NCBI GenBank assembly: GCA_033239125.1
Contig: BSWB01000002.1
Coordinates: 50,937,001-51,001,000, forward strand
DNA length: 64,000 bases
Reading direction: 5' to 3'
DNA from: Fagopyrum homotropicum
Lineage: Eukaryota > Streptophyta > Magnoliopsida > Caryophyllales > Polygonaceae
Shown here piece by piece: positions 35,220-45,965 of the stretch (position 1 is the stretch's first letter; each line of letters opens with the position of its first letter). Made by a program: the position numbers and the translations under genes. The notes below the pieces were generated by a model that ran no database searches, was not told the DNA's origin, and saw only the letters and a program-made list of their open reading frames with translations.

Positions 35220-35845
35220 ATATCTTTTACTCATCCCGAGTAAAACAAATGACAGCCATTAGACTCAAGGTCTCAGGAAGCAAGGGAAAGAAAGAAAAAT
35301 AATGGAAAACAAGAGAAAAACCAAGAAAGAAAGAAAGAAGGAAAAGAGAGGAAAATGTGAGAAAAAGAGATACTACCATCCTTATCGCTCCAAGAGTGGC
35401 CTACCCGGACAACCTCCTTATGACTCCCCTTCTTATGTCGCCAAAACGCCGGAAGGGGAACCTACACTCGGTGTCGCTCATCTTGCCAAGGCGCCCTTTC
35501 GGGTTTTCACCTTGCCACTCTTCTTCTTTTCTCACTTAAGCTCACATCCCTCAAGTCCAATTTTGCACCAACCTAAGGTTGGTCGGACTACCTTCTTTTT
35601 ACCTAAACCGCCCTTTCGGGTTTTCGGTTTATCCAAGGATTTTCATGCCTTTTTTCACTTCTTTGGCTTTTTTCTTTTTTTCTTTTTTTTTACTGATTTC
35701 AGCAATGCAAAACAAATGCCAAAAATAACTAATAAACTGTACAAGCAATAATATATATCCCTCCTCCATACTTGAAGTGCACTTTGTCCTCAAAGTTGAA
35801 ATGAGTCAAAGACAAAATGTGGGAGAAGGGAAAGAAATGTACCCC
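35220..35845 (-). other. Non-coding tail of Athila-like 3
   Basis: There is no convincing minus-strand frame. The segment carries two copies of cgccctttcgggttttc (about 35491 and 35609 on the plus strand) in pyrimidine-rich DNA. The plus-strand open frames (35302-35751) are Lys/Phe-rich low-complexity and not credible. Confidence 0.6.
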
Positions 35846-37186
35846 TCACTGGGGTGGTCCGGATGGACCACCAGGACCCTCCTCCGGCGGGTAAGGGAAG
35901 TGGCGGAAGAAATGCTCCTGCCGGCGGTGAAGGGTGTCAATCCGGTCCTCCTGAGCCTCCATCCTCTCTCGAAATGAAATCTCATAGCTAGCTTGCCAAG
36001 CTAGCTGTTGAGTCTCCAACTGCTGCTGATGAGCCGCCTGCCAAGCATCCTGACGGCGGTCAAAGTGAGTGGTCATGGAAGAGGCGATGCTGGACTGCCA
36101 CGCCTGCTGCTGCTCAAGCATGGACCATTGATACTCGGTCTGCCATGCCTGGTGATGTGTAGTCAAAGCAGCCATCTGAGCCTACAGACTCTCCATGGTC
36201 TGACTGTCGTGTCCCGCCGTTGGCATCTCCTCATCGGTGGTGTGGGCCCTGCTAGAGCTGGCTGCGTACCTCCCAACAATATCAACCTGAGGCCGTCTCG
36301 GAGGGACAGGGAGAGCCGGTACATATAGGTCGGAGAGCTCTTCCCCCAATGGGAGTCGTCGGGGAAGATATGTGATGTGACTCCCATCTGCAAGGGAGAT
36401 CCAGAACCGATGCTCCCCGTCTCTCTTGAGGAGCCTGCACCTCCTCAATAACCCTTCATTGTATAAGGCTGCCTCCAAACCCTCATCCAATGGAGGAAGA
36501 TCCATAACCTGCGTAGCTAGTAATGAAATGATACCTCCTCCCATGATGTCACGAGGCTCATTCTTCCTAATGCGCTTAAGGGTGGTAAGGAAGAGATATG
36601 CCCAATCCGGTACCCAATCATTCGTGGAGAGGCAAGCATATAATAATGGAAGGTCCTTGAGAGCGACCTTATTCTCCTCCTTGTGTCCACAGAAGACACT
36701 CATGAAGACCTTTGATATGAGCCTCAAGTAGGGGTGAGTGAATTTGTTGGAGTACTCACCTCCTGCATGGAACTCCGACCTAGTAGCGACCTGCCAAAAC
36801 TCAAGCAAATCAGGCGTCGGAATGGGTTCCCACCAGTCATTGGAAGCTGCTATGGTCACCCCTAAAGCCTTCGATATTTGGGTGTAATCCAATGTGTACT
36901 TCCTTTTGTTATACTTGAATGAAAGCCCGACACACATTTGGTCTACCGTCTCCATTTTGAATATTGCTATAAATTGTCTGCTGAGGTCGGGGTGTGTTGG
37001 AGCGGTCTTTATCAGAAAATCACCCAACCCGGCATTGTTTAGAAATTCCTGCATACTCTCCAACATCCCTAGATTTTCCAAGGTGGAAACATCAAGGAAC
37101 CGGGTTGCATGCACCTCCCGGCTTTGAGCAATCCTATACCGATCTTTCTCACCTTCCGTCAACTTGTATTTCCTTTGTGGTTCCAT
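35846..37186 (-). pseudogene. Extra ORF of Athila-like 3 (resembles the ATHILA ORF-1 family), one in-frame stop
   Basis: The likely start is the ATG at 37184-37186 (MEPQRKYKL). The upstream open part, back to 37729, is low-complexity and probably leader. About 334 codons are open to a TAG at about 36182-36184, and the same frame continues for 112 codons to 35846. The body has a globular region (IFKMETVDQMCVGLSFKYN, KALGVTIAASNDWWEP, NKFTHPYLRLISKVFMSVF, GHKEENKVALKDLPLLYACL, PRDIMGGGIISLLATQ). It recalls the plant ATHILA ORF-1 family, whose function is unknown. After the stop comes a Gln-rich tail with repeated AWQ/WQA units, likely coiled coil. No signal peptide or clear membrane segment is seen. 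The family call is from memory. Confidence 0.65.
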
Positions 37187-38020
37187 CTCTTGCAATTGAT
37201 CAAGTAAGAGAGTTAGAAAGTTAAGCAATTTGATCAAAAGATGAACCTTCTGTCGTAATATCCGCAAGGGCGGCTGCAACAGGTGCAGGGGCGGCTTGAC
37301 GCAGGGGAGGGAGCTTGCAGGCGCAGGTGCGGGCGAAGAGCAGAAGGCGATTTGGTCGTTTCGACGAAGGTGGTGGCGATGGGGCTTTTCCGGCGCTTTC
37401 TTTGGTTGCTGCAACTGTCGCCGGAGGTGGAGCAGTTGAGCGAGAGGGAAAGGGTTGTGTGTGGTGGAGGTTGTTCGTGTTGGTAAGGGGGTGGCGCCAC
37501 TAGGTTGCCGGTGGCGCAGGGGCGCGACAAGGTGGTGATGAAGAGTTGCTGGAGGGCGCAAGGGCGTAGGGGGGATGAGGCGGTTAGGTTTCGCAGAGTG
37601 AATGGAGAGGGAGTGGAGAAGGTGGTAGATGTAGGTTATTTTTGGGAAGTGTATTTTTATTCTTTCCTTAACTGTACCGCAGGGGCGGTGTGTGTCGCCG
37701 CGGGGGCGGTGACAAGAGAGAGGGTGCACGCGGCCTCAAAGCCGGGGGTGGAGCTGAAGGTGCGTGTCAAGTGTGGCCGCCGCAGGGGCGTACGGTTGGC
37801 ACCGCGGGGGCTGTGACCTACGTGAGGACACGCAGGCCCAGCGCCGAGGGTGGTGCTGACCAAGGGTGTCGCCGCAGGGGCGGGTTTTAAGAGCCGCAGG
37901 GGCGGTTTTTCTTGACAGAAGCTCCTCTTCTTATTCCTTCAGGTTGCCTCCCGAATTAGCTCCTATCTTTTACGTCGTTGTCTCGATGTAAGGACTCTTC
38001 CTCTATGTTTGAACATCTTC
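37187..38020 (-). other. Gap in Athila-like 3 where pol should be
   Basis: The segment between gag and the extra ORF is GC-rich, with many caggggcgg/cgggggcgg motifs (about 37260-37900). It contains long but low-complexity open frames on both strands (Pro/His/Arg-rich). None resembles protease, RT or integrase. The block near 37940 (caggttgcctccc) resembles sequence just after pol in Athila-like 1 (about 24178), suggesting pol was removed and the post-pol region kept. Confidence 0.55.
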
Positions 38021-39289
38021 CTATATGCCTTTTGGGTTTATAACCGTTTGCGACGGTAATCCTCCGGAGGCCCTAGTTTCAATTCTTGTAATGGCTTCCA
38101 CCATATGACCAACCTGCTTCTCGAGGTTCTTGATGCTTGATTCTGTTGTTTGGACATGAGTAGCAAAGTGTTTAGTCAAAACCTGCAACATATCTTCAGT
38201 TGAGTGATACTTACCTTGGTGGGGCTGCTGTTGTTTGTTTTGTTGATCCCTCCAACGAAAATTCTGTTGGTCACGCCAATTTGGCATGAAATTCTGTGCA
38301 TAGGGATCGTTCCTAGGTCTTTGCTAATGTGGTTGTCCATAACCCATTGCGTTCACTTCAGCATCGTCATCTTGAACTTGTGGACACATGTCCGTTGGAT
38401 GATACGGTCAGCACAAACTCCACAAGCCTTGAGTTGTTGCGGTGTTCCCATAAGTGTGAGCCTCTTCACCATTTCCTTCTATTCCGCCAACTCGGTGGAA
38501 ATCTCGCTCTTCCCGGAACTCACGGCATGAACTCCTTTCTTAGCCGGGGTCCTTCCAAAGTTCCGAGTTCCTTCCGCTAGCTCCTGTATCTTTTCCAAAG
38601 CAAGGTCAGGAGTAGAGTTAAGAATATTACCTCTACAAGCCGCATCGACGATCCTCCTTTCATTGTCTAGCAAGCCATTGTACAAGTACAAGACTAGATC
38701 TTGAGTTGAATATCCGTGGAAAGGACAACTGGATCGGAGGCGTGCAAACCTTTCGAAGTACTCGTAGAGAGTTTCGGTTGCCTCATGCTCGATGTTGCTT
38801 ATAGCTTTCTTCAAGCTATTGGCCTTTTTAGGTGGAAAGTATTTCTCCAAGAACGCTTTGTGAAGGTTCTCCCAAGTGTCAATACTCCCGGATGGAAGGT
38901 GGTAATACCGATCATCCGCCGAATCCTTGAGTGTGAAGCCGAATGCCCTCATCTTGATCTGTTCTTCGGTAATGTTGGCCGGCTTCATGCTCATACAAAC
39001 AGTGTGGAACTTCCCAAGGTGCTTGATGGGGTCTTCGCCACTTAGCCCAATGGAAGGATGAAAGTAAGTGAATGAGGCCCGGTTTAAGCTCAAAGTTGAC
39101 TCCTTCCCCTAGTGCCGGTATAGCGACCGCAAGAGGGTTTTGAGCCAAGGTGGGCTGCGTAAGTTGACGAAGAGTACGGTCAGCCATCTCTTGTTGTAGT
39201 TGTTGTTGTCTTCGTTGCCGGATGTGTGTTCTCTCAATTTCTGGATCAAAAGAAGCAAAGCCGGAATTAGTAGCACGGGTTTGAACCAT
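38021..39289 (-). pseudogene. Gag of Athila-like 3, frameshifted
   Basis: The start is the ATG at 39287-39289 (MVQTRATNSGFASFDPEIE), about 50 bases after the primer site. The basic/Gln-rich N-terminus is followed by a frameshift at about 39090. The capsid-like domain continues in 38479-39093 (SGEDPIKHLGKFHTVC, FTLKDSADDRYYHLPSGSI, HKAFLEKYFPPKKA, YFERFARLRSSCPFHG). After further breaks a tail (38021-38287) reads through SSIKNLEKQVGHMVEAI and ends at PSQTVINPKGI. In related gags that place leads into the protease, so the loss of pol starts right there. Confidence 0.8.
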
Positions 39290-39336
39290 AAAAATGGTTC
39301 AAACCAATAATCAATAATAACAATAAAACACAAAAA

Positions 39337-39354
39337 CTCCCCGGCAACGGCGCC
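39337..39354 (-). other. Primer-binding site of Athila-like 3, tRNA-Asp type
   Basis: TGGCGCCGTTGCCGGGGA on the minus strand lies six bases after the 5' LTR and is identical to the site of Athila-like 2. Confidence 0.88.
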
Positions 39355-39360
39355 AAAATT

Positions 39361-40784
39361 TGACCGAAGGTATTTCTATGGTCGTCTATACCCAATAAAA
39401 AGTAAATCCTGACTTAGCACTAAGAACAAGTATATTGATTAAGTAAGGGTCGAACCCAAGAGAGTTAAGGTGTTTTAGATGCAATTATCGATTATAATGA
39501 CAAGTGGCACAAGGGGGGGGGGTTTGGTTGGATTGATGCACAAAAACTTATGAAAACGATTAATGCGACAAGTAAGACAATAATGGATGAATCTAGACTA
39601 GGTTGATTCTAAGCATGCAATTGCTACTTTGGTGCATTCCTTTTACAAGTTTTTAAGTAATCTCCCGTCTCGATCATACATATGTGTTGAGCCAACCGGC
39701 ATCAACACAACTTAACCTATTAAAGTTCCGTAAACCTACAAGAACAAATAACAAGTTAGCATTCAAACAAAGACTAAGGGATATAAAGAGAAGATTAAAA
39801 CCGTTAAACTTATCTTTATATTTGTGTTCCTTTTCTTTAAGTAATTACAACCCGTTATTACTTAAAGTTGCTACTAGATTAAAGACCCGAACCCGGAACC
39901 TAATAATCCTAGTTGTTTACATGCACTTTAGAACCTAAGGTGACCAATCCCAAGTAATAGTAAACATGCAATTAAACAATGGAGATCAAGGAAACACAAA
40001 GCATTACTGAATAAAAACTTATATTAAAAGAACTTACAACCAAAGTAACAAAGCAGCTTCAAACCAACCCAATGTAGCAAGGGAGTTAGCAACTCATTAC
40101 AATGGAAAAACTCAAGTCTAAATTGGATTTTGTGAGGAAAAGCATGGATAATTCTAGCAATCAGCCATGGACTATTTATACTACAAAAGACACTTAATTA
40201 GGAGTAAATAGCCGGCCTAAAACAACCACCTTTAATGCCATAAAGGTGGTGTAAACAGCCGGAGTAAAGCTTCTGGCGTTAAACCGTAGGGGCGGCCTTC
40301 AGGACCCGCAGGGGCGGTTAAGGCAGAATCGGTTGATCTTCTTCAGAACTGCTGGGGCGGCTACACAACTCCGTTGGGGCGGATCTTTAATGCACTTAAA
40401 TGTCTAACTTTTCGTCTTCTTGACGTTTCTGATGTCAAGGCGCAGGGGCGCCTTAAGGCCAACGCACGGGCGGTGACATAGACTCTTCACCTTCCAGCTC
40501 CCAAGGCAAGGCGCAGGCAGGGCGCAGTGGGAGGCGCAGGGGTGCTGGTCTTCGTCTCGTCAAGGTAAGTCACCGCAGGGGCGGCTGCAAGGACCCACGG
40601 GGGCGGTGGAGCAACAGAAGCTTTGCTTCTTGATCGATCTTCACTCCTAAGTGCTTATAACTCCTTCCTTAGCTTCTTTTGATCTTCTTCTTCTGGACCA
40701 AGGAGTTAGTAGCATAAACCGACACTAATGCAATAAAAAGACTCTAAAAACTACCCTAAATGATAGTGATTCTATCACCTATCA
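39361..40784 (-). repeat. 5' LTR of Athila-like 3
   Basis: The 1424-base partner of 33782-35204 has the same G-run (about 39514), ccgcaggggcgg motifs (about 40290-40600) and minus-strand TATA-like box (40172-40181). Confidence 0.93.
40172..40181 (-). promoter_or_regulatory. TATA-like box, Athila-like 3 5' LTR
   Basis: gtataaatag on the minus strand is identical in both LTRs. The GC-rich motifs lie to its right, that is upstream of it in the sense direction. Confidence 0.5.
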
Positions 40785-40789
40785 CCGTG

Positions 40790-40867
40790 CATGCGGAATG
40801 ACTGAGGCGCGCCTGCGGGAGGGCTGTTAATAACTCATTAAGAGGAATTAAAATTCCGGGCATTACA
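40790..40867 (-). repeat. Tekay A 3' LTR, inner end
   Basis: The last 78 bases of the LTR lie after Athila-like 3 and end cattaca. The polypurine tract (cagatccccctaaaaac on plus, 40869-40885) and the usual ttcatcccaaaactt block follow, as in Tekay B. Confidence 0.8.
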
Positions 40868-42474
40868 TCAGATCCCCCTAAAAACAAGTTTCATCCCAAA
40901 ACTTGCTAAACACCAAACGCTCGGATAAACAAAGCATACTGAAGAACTATCCTCATACCAACTCTCGAATCGATAAACATACCATACTAATAGAACCATA
41001 ACAAGGCCTCACAAGGCACCCAACAAATACTCACATGAAGCCCATATAGCATAATACACCAAGATCTAACCGATCATATAACACATTCCTGTACGGGCCC
41101 CAAAATACACTTAACCTCAAACATGCACATAATATCTATCCCATCGTCCCAATAAATGCAACTAGTTCAGCGTGAAACTCACCCGAAGTTACCATCCTCC
41201 GTTTAGCCTCATTGGCTCCTCGTTTATGCCGCTAGATCGTCATGGCTGACAACGCACTTCAAGTCATACGGGTACTCCCTCGACTGATACACATGAAACA
41301 CATGGTGAACATCCTTTACTCTCGGTGGTCACGCCAACATCTAAACCACTTTCCAACTTGCGCTAAGATCTCAAAAAGGTCCGATAGATCGAAACTCAAC
41401 TTCCCTTTTAATGTCCTAACGTATGACGCCTCGTGTCCGTGATACTCTTAACTAGACCTATCCCATATCTGAACCCAAGAGGTCCATACCTCTTAATTGT
41501 ATACGCCATCTGGCGACTCAGCTCGATTAGCATCTGCTCTTGGACCACCGCCACTCGAGCGAGGTCGTTCCTTATCAAATCAAGGATATCCTCACATGCA
41601 CTACTCTCATTCCAACACAACGATGTATGACACCTCCGCCCATAAATGCCTCAAAAAGGTCCATCACAACGACGCACCTCAACTATCATAATACGAAAAC
41701 TCAATCGAGGGGAGTTTTTGGATCACACTTGTTTCCCATACGAGCACACATGATCTCTATACGGCATCTCCGGTCACAAAAGTCCTCTCTAGTTGACCAA
41801 CAATCCAAGGATGAAACTGTCACGAAAAGCAACTGGTTCCCTAAACGGCACGATCCTTCCGCCCAAAAATCTTGAGATGAATCGCCGATCTCGATCCAAG
41901 ACGATGATACTCGGCGTCCCATGTAGTTTCACTATCAACTTAGTGAATTCCTCCACTAGCCGTCTCATCGGCCACGTTTCCCAATAACTGTAAAACACGC
42001 AGTCTTTGCAATCAGTCCAATATGACCCCAAATCACATCACTGCTATTACTTGGTCTAAACTGGTACAACCTTTATGGAGGTGTCCTCTCACTCCCACTG
42101 CGCAACTGGCAGTGGATGATATTCTCCTCCCATCCTATTGAGCTCACCCGTGACCTAATGACAAGTCGCAGACTAGCTTCGTACATAGCCACCTTGGGCT
42201 TAAGCCCACATCACCATCACAACATATGACGTCCTCGATACATTTTTACTTCCTATCTAAGGGTACAACTACACATTTCTAGCTTCTTAATCACCTATAA
42301 ACACATACGGTAGCCTCCCCTTGGGACATCCCATCCCGAATTCTCATCACACACGGACATCTTTCTTGTTTTTGTCGGATCTCTCCCGACGTAGCAAGTA
42401 GCACTTCTAAAGTGGGCAAGGGTGTACCCGTACTCGTAAACCGGATATCTATCTCTAACCTTACTTAATTCCTC
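40868..42474 (-). pseudogene. Tekay A integrase/chromodomain region, heavily decayed
   Basis: Minus-strand fragments match the Tekay integrase end: DLARVAVVQEQM...PLGFRYG (41408-41620), EEFTKLIVKLHGTPSIIVLDRDRRF (within 41789-42031) and a spacer before the zinc finger (42295-42480). They align in order with the better-preserved Tekay C (14200-15570). Stops and shifts occur throughout. The sequence is cut by Athila-like 2 at 42474. Confidence 0.7.
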
Positions 42475-44294
42475 TGTCACGCTAAGGATGTGTGCACAAT
42501 AAACTTTAAATTTATACTCGTTATATTTCTCCTAACTCCTAGCGCACCCGCAGTGTACGGGACGTTCGTAGTATGGATAGTATTTTGAGGTCGAACACAA
42601 AGACTAAGGTGAGATTGATTCGGTTTATGATTGAGTTTAGTGAAGATCTAGGTTAAGAAAAGAGAGAAATAAAGAAATGAAAATCTCAATTGTTTTTGGT
42701 TGGTTTTTAGGTGATCAATCAAGGATCACAATTCATGCAAAAGTAAGCAATCAATTAAGCTAACGAATCAACACAGAGAAACAAGCTAAACACGAGATAT
42801 GAATCAAAAGAGAGAAACGGATTCTAGGGGTTGGAAATTCCGATTATGGCATAGGACTCAAGCTATCTAATCATTCCTTGGATGATCTATGATATGTCGG
42901 GAGTAAGTGTTCTAGAGTGGGATCAATCACCGGGTAGGTCTCATGGTCCACTAATCCATTCCTAAAACCTCATTACCGGGTAAGTCTCTAAGAACCTAAG
43001 GATTGGAGTTCTACACAAACCGGATTGTTGCCTAGAGGTCTAACCTATCCTTACCGGGTAAGTCTCGGAAAGGGAAGTTCTAAGAAACTATCCTAGAACA
43101 CTTAGTCCAATGGCGGCTTGTGAGGCTCACCATTATCTAGGGTTTGTAATCTTCGAAATCTAAGGGTAAGAATCACCGGGTAGGTCTCTTCTAACACTTA
43201 GTAGCTAACACTAGGTCACCCTAGGCTAGATTAACTCAACAAACACCTAGTATTTCAACATTCTAACAATCTAAAGCTAGATTCATCGAACCAAGGAGAA
43301 TCACGGGCTGTTCTACACATCCACGGCCGTGGAAGGGGAAGATCCACCCGTGCACTTCAACAGAGAGTTCGTTCTTGTAAGTTACTCATCCAAAGGTAAA
43401 TCTAAGTGCATCCTATCATAGTCCTAGCCACAATCATCCTTTCCTTACCCTAGAATCACATCTATTTAGCCTACAACATTCATCATAACAATCGAAATCA
43501 TCATACATAAAATCATAGCATTCCTTTGCAAGATAATGAAGGGGGAAAAGATGAACAAGTAAGGAAACAAAACCAAGCTGAAGTTTAGATAAGAATGACT
43601 CACAACCCTTCCAAAAGAAGGTTCAAATGGTTCATACAACTCTAGAAATCAAATCCGATACTCTTTACTACAAAAGCTATCAAAGTGTGGCAAGGGTGTA
43701 TTCTTCCTTCTCCTCTCCAATGGAGCTCTTCTCCAATGGTAGACTTCTTCCTTGCTTGTTTGAATCTTCTTGTTGAGAGAGTATTTTTGATTGGATGATG
43801 GTGGATAATGGAGGGCTGCTCCAAGATGATTCCCTCAGCCAATGCAGGACCACTTTTATAACAATTTTGCATGAGCTGGCCATGAGAAACGTGGCACAGC
43901 TGTCACAAGAATTTGGCAAAATCCACGGGTAGAACCACGGCCGTGGACTTGCTCCTAACCGTGGTTTTGCTCCAGAAACCTTCTTAGGCTCGTTTAGCTA
44001 TGATTTGGTGCATGGCTTGTGTTGGCAAGGTTCCATGAGTCTCCTTTGGCCTCTAGTTTGCATCCTAATGAGTCCGAGGGTGTGTCATCTCGAGGATTGA
44101 TTCTCGAATGCATCGGTTTAGCTCCTAAATCTCCCAAAATACCTATAAAACAAGCACAAGTCCGTGTAGACGTCTATCTCGACAAAATACATGAATTGAG
44201 TGCAAAACGTCGTGAACTAATGCTAAACCAAGCATGAATGAGTGAGAAATCTATCTAAAAGAGTGTCTAAATCTAGTCATAAATCGTGTTATCA
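42475..44294 (-). repeat. 3' LTR of Athila-like 2
   Basis: The 1820-base copy carries the four-copy CCGGGTARGTCTC array (42928-43188), the family palindrome ccacggccgtgg twice (43321-43332, 43935-43946) and a minus-strand TATA-like ttataaaag (43853-43861). Confidence 0.93.
42928..43188 (-). repeat. Four-copy motif array in the Athila-like 2 LTR
   Basis: Copies lie at 42928-42942, 42974-42988, 43052-43066 and 43174-43188; start distances are 46, 78 and 122 bases. The array is repeated in the other LTR (about 52069-52329). It lies between the TATA-like box and the primer site, as in Athila-like 1. Confidence 0.9.
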
Positions 44295-45965
44295 AAATAC
44301 CCCATACTTAAGGTTCGCTCATCCCCGAGCAAATTCCCAACTATAGACTAAGAGATGACATGATTTATGTATGTAGAAAAATGGCAAAATCTTTTTGGTT
44401 TTGTGCTTCTACTATTGGATCACCTTCATAGTCATGTTTCATGGCAATGGACAAGCAATTATGTATCAAATAAATGAAGACATGGAAAGACAATTGTACT
44501 TAACTCAAAAGCATGCATGAAATGTAAAAACAAAGAAGCTAAGAAGATCAAGAGCATATCCAATCTAGATTACTAAGTCTTACAAACATGCAAATAGGTC
44601 ACAAGGTCTTGTGAAATAGAAGGCCAAGAAACGTTGTGATTAGGTGGGATTTTTCTAGGGTATGTGATGCTAATCCGGGAATGGAACTAACTCCACAATC
44701 TTGTCCTCGATCAACTTCCCTCAAGTGTATATTTTTCTCTATCTTTTCTTTTTCTTTGACTTATTTTTGAGACAATGGCATTGGTGTACAAAAGCCGAAA
44801 CCTTGGTGATTAGCCATCCTCAGGCTTTTCTAATTTTTTCGAGGTGCATCCACACCGGGCACACATACCAAAGCTCGTTAGGACTATTGGCTTATTTGAC
44901 TTTGGCAAGGCACCAACACCCGATTATGTGAAGTGTACCGAGTTACTTGTCATTTAAACCAACGTCCCCAAACATATGTTTTTGTCTACACTTTCACAAC
45001 AATTTCAGCATTTTATGCATGCTATTCTTTCATCAACATCTTCACCCCACACTTGCTTTCATACACATCAACACACTATCATGCTCCTATTCCCGGATGG
45101 GTCAAAAGAGGTCAAATTTATCTCAATTGAGGTGCTTTAACAATCATGATCAAGATGAGAATTAGAGGAAGATGAATTGCCTCATTCATTCCTAGATGGT
45201 ATGCAAGAACTAGCATGTAATTTTGACTTTCAATACTCAATCCATTCTAGGCAAACATCATGATCACAAATCATTCATGGGATTCAAGATAAGTATTTCA
45301 AGTCCACATATGCATTCATCAATTAAACACACAAGGCCATCCATAGCCAATCTACAAGACAAGATTCATCATTAGGGTCATATCCAAGCCTAGAAAGCAC
45401 AAAAATTTTAAATTTTCTGATTTTTTGGATTTTTTCGAAATGAGTATATACAATGCAAGACATGTGATAATATTAAACTACCCTAGATGCTAGTCATGCA
45501 AAATATCATGCAAACCCCACCCCATACTTAGAAACACATTGTCCCCAATGTGGTGTTCAAGTAAAGAAGAGTAAAAGAAGGTTCTCACAATGTAAAAATG
45601 GTTGCTATGGTATTTGGGATTTCTCAAGTGGAATTGATGTTGGATGATCCTATCAACAATGGTAGAGAGCTCTAAGTGTTCATCAAAGCGTCGGGACCCG
45701 CGCTAGGCACCGCTAGCCGTCCAAGTTCCGTGTCCGCTCCACCCATAGTTGATGAGGGGTTCATCATCATCATTCACATGCCAAGCAAGGCTTCCAATGC
45801 CACTAAGGTTCTAGCCTACACACAAAACACACCATACACACAAAGCACACAAAAACAGAAAAATCTAAGCAAAAACGAAAAATGAAAAGGGAAAAACGTT
45901 ACCAATGGGTTGCCTCCCACCAAGCGCTTCTTTAAGGTCATTAGCTTGACCAAACTCGGGGGCGT
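44295..45965 (-). other. Non-coding tail between pol and 3' LTR of Athila-like 2
   Basis: It starts with the polypurine tract (44295-44309). About 1.65 kb follow without a recognisable gene but clearly collinear with 22435-24236 of Athila-like 1. The family palindrome is not seen in this tail. Confidence 0.7.

Larger units (their letters stand above)
33782..40784 (-). mobile_element. Non-autonomous Athila-like element 3: gag plus an extra ORF, no pol
   Basis: This 7.0-kb element has perfect target duplications (ccgtg at 33777-33781 and 40785-40789), LTRs of 1423 and 1424 bases starting TGACCGAAGG and ending CTATCA, a tRNA-Asp primer site and a polypurine tract. Its interior codes for gag (38021-39289) and, after a gap where pol would be, for an unrelated protein (35846-37186). 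No protease, RT, RNase H or integrase remains. The LTRs differ at about eight of the first 260 bases. Movement would need enzymes from related autonomous elements. Confidence 0.92.

Noticed and set aside
35302..35751. 149-codon plus-strand open frame in the tail of Athila-like 3
   Set aside because: Lys/Arg- then Phe/Ser-rich low complexity against the direction of the element.
37234..37729. N-terminal extension of the extra ORF and its rival frames
   Set aside because: Low-complexity Pro/His/Arg in several frames at once, caused by repeated GC-rich motifs; the ATG at 37184-37186 is the more credible start.
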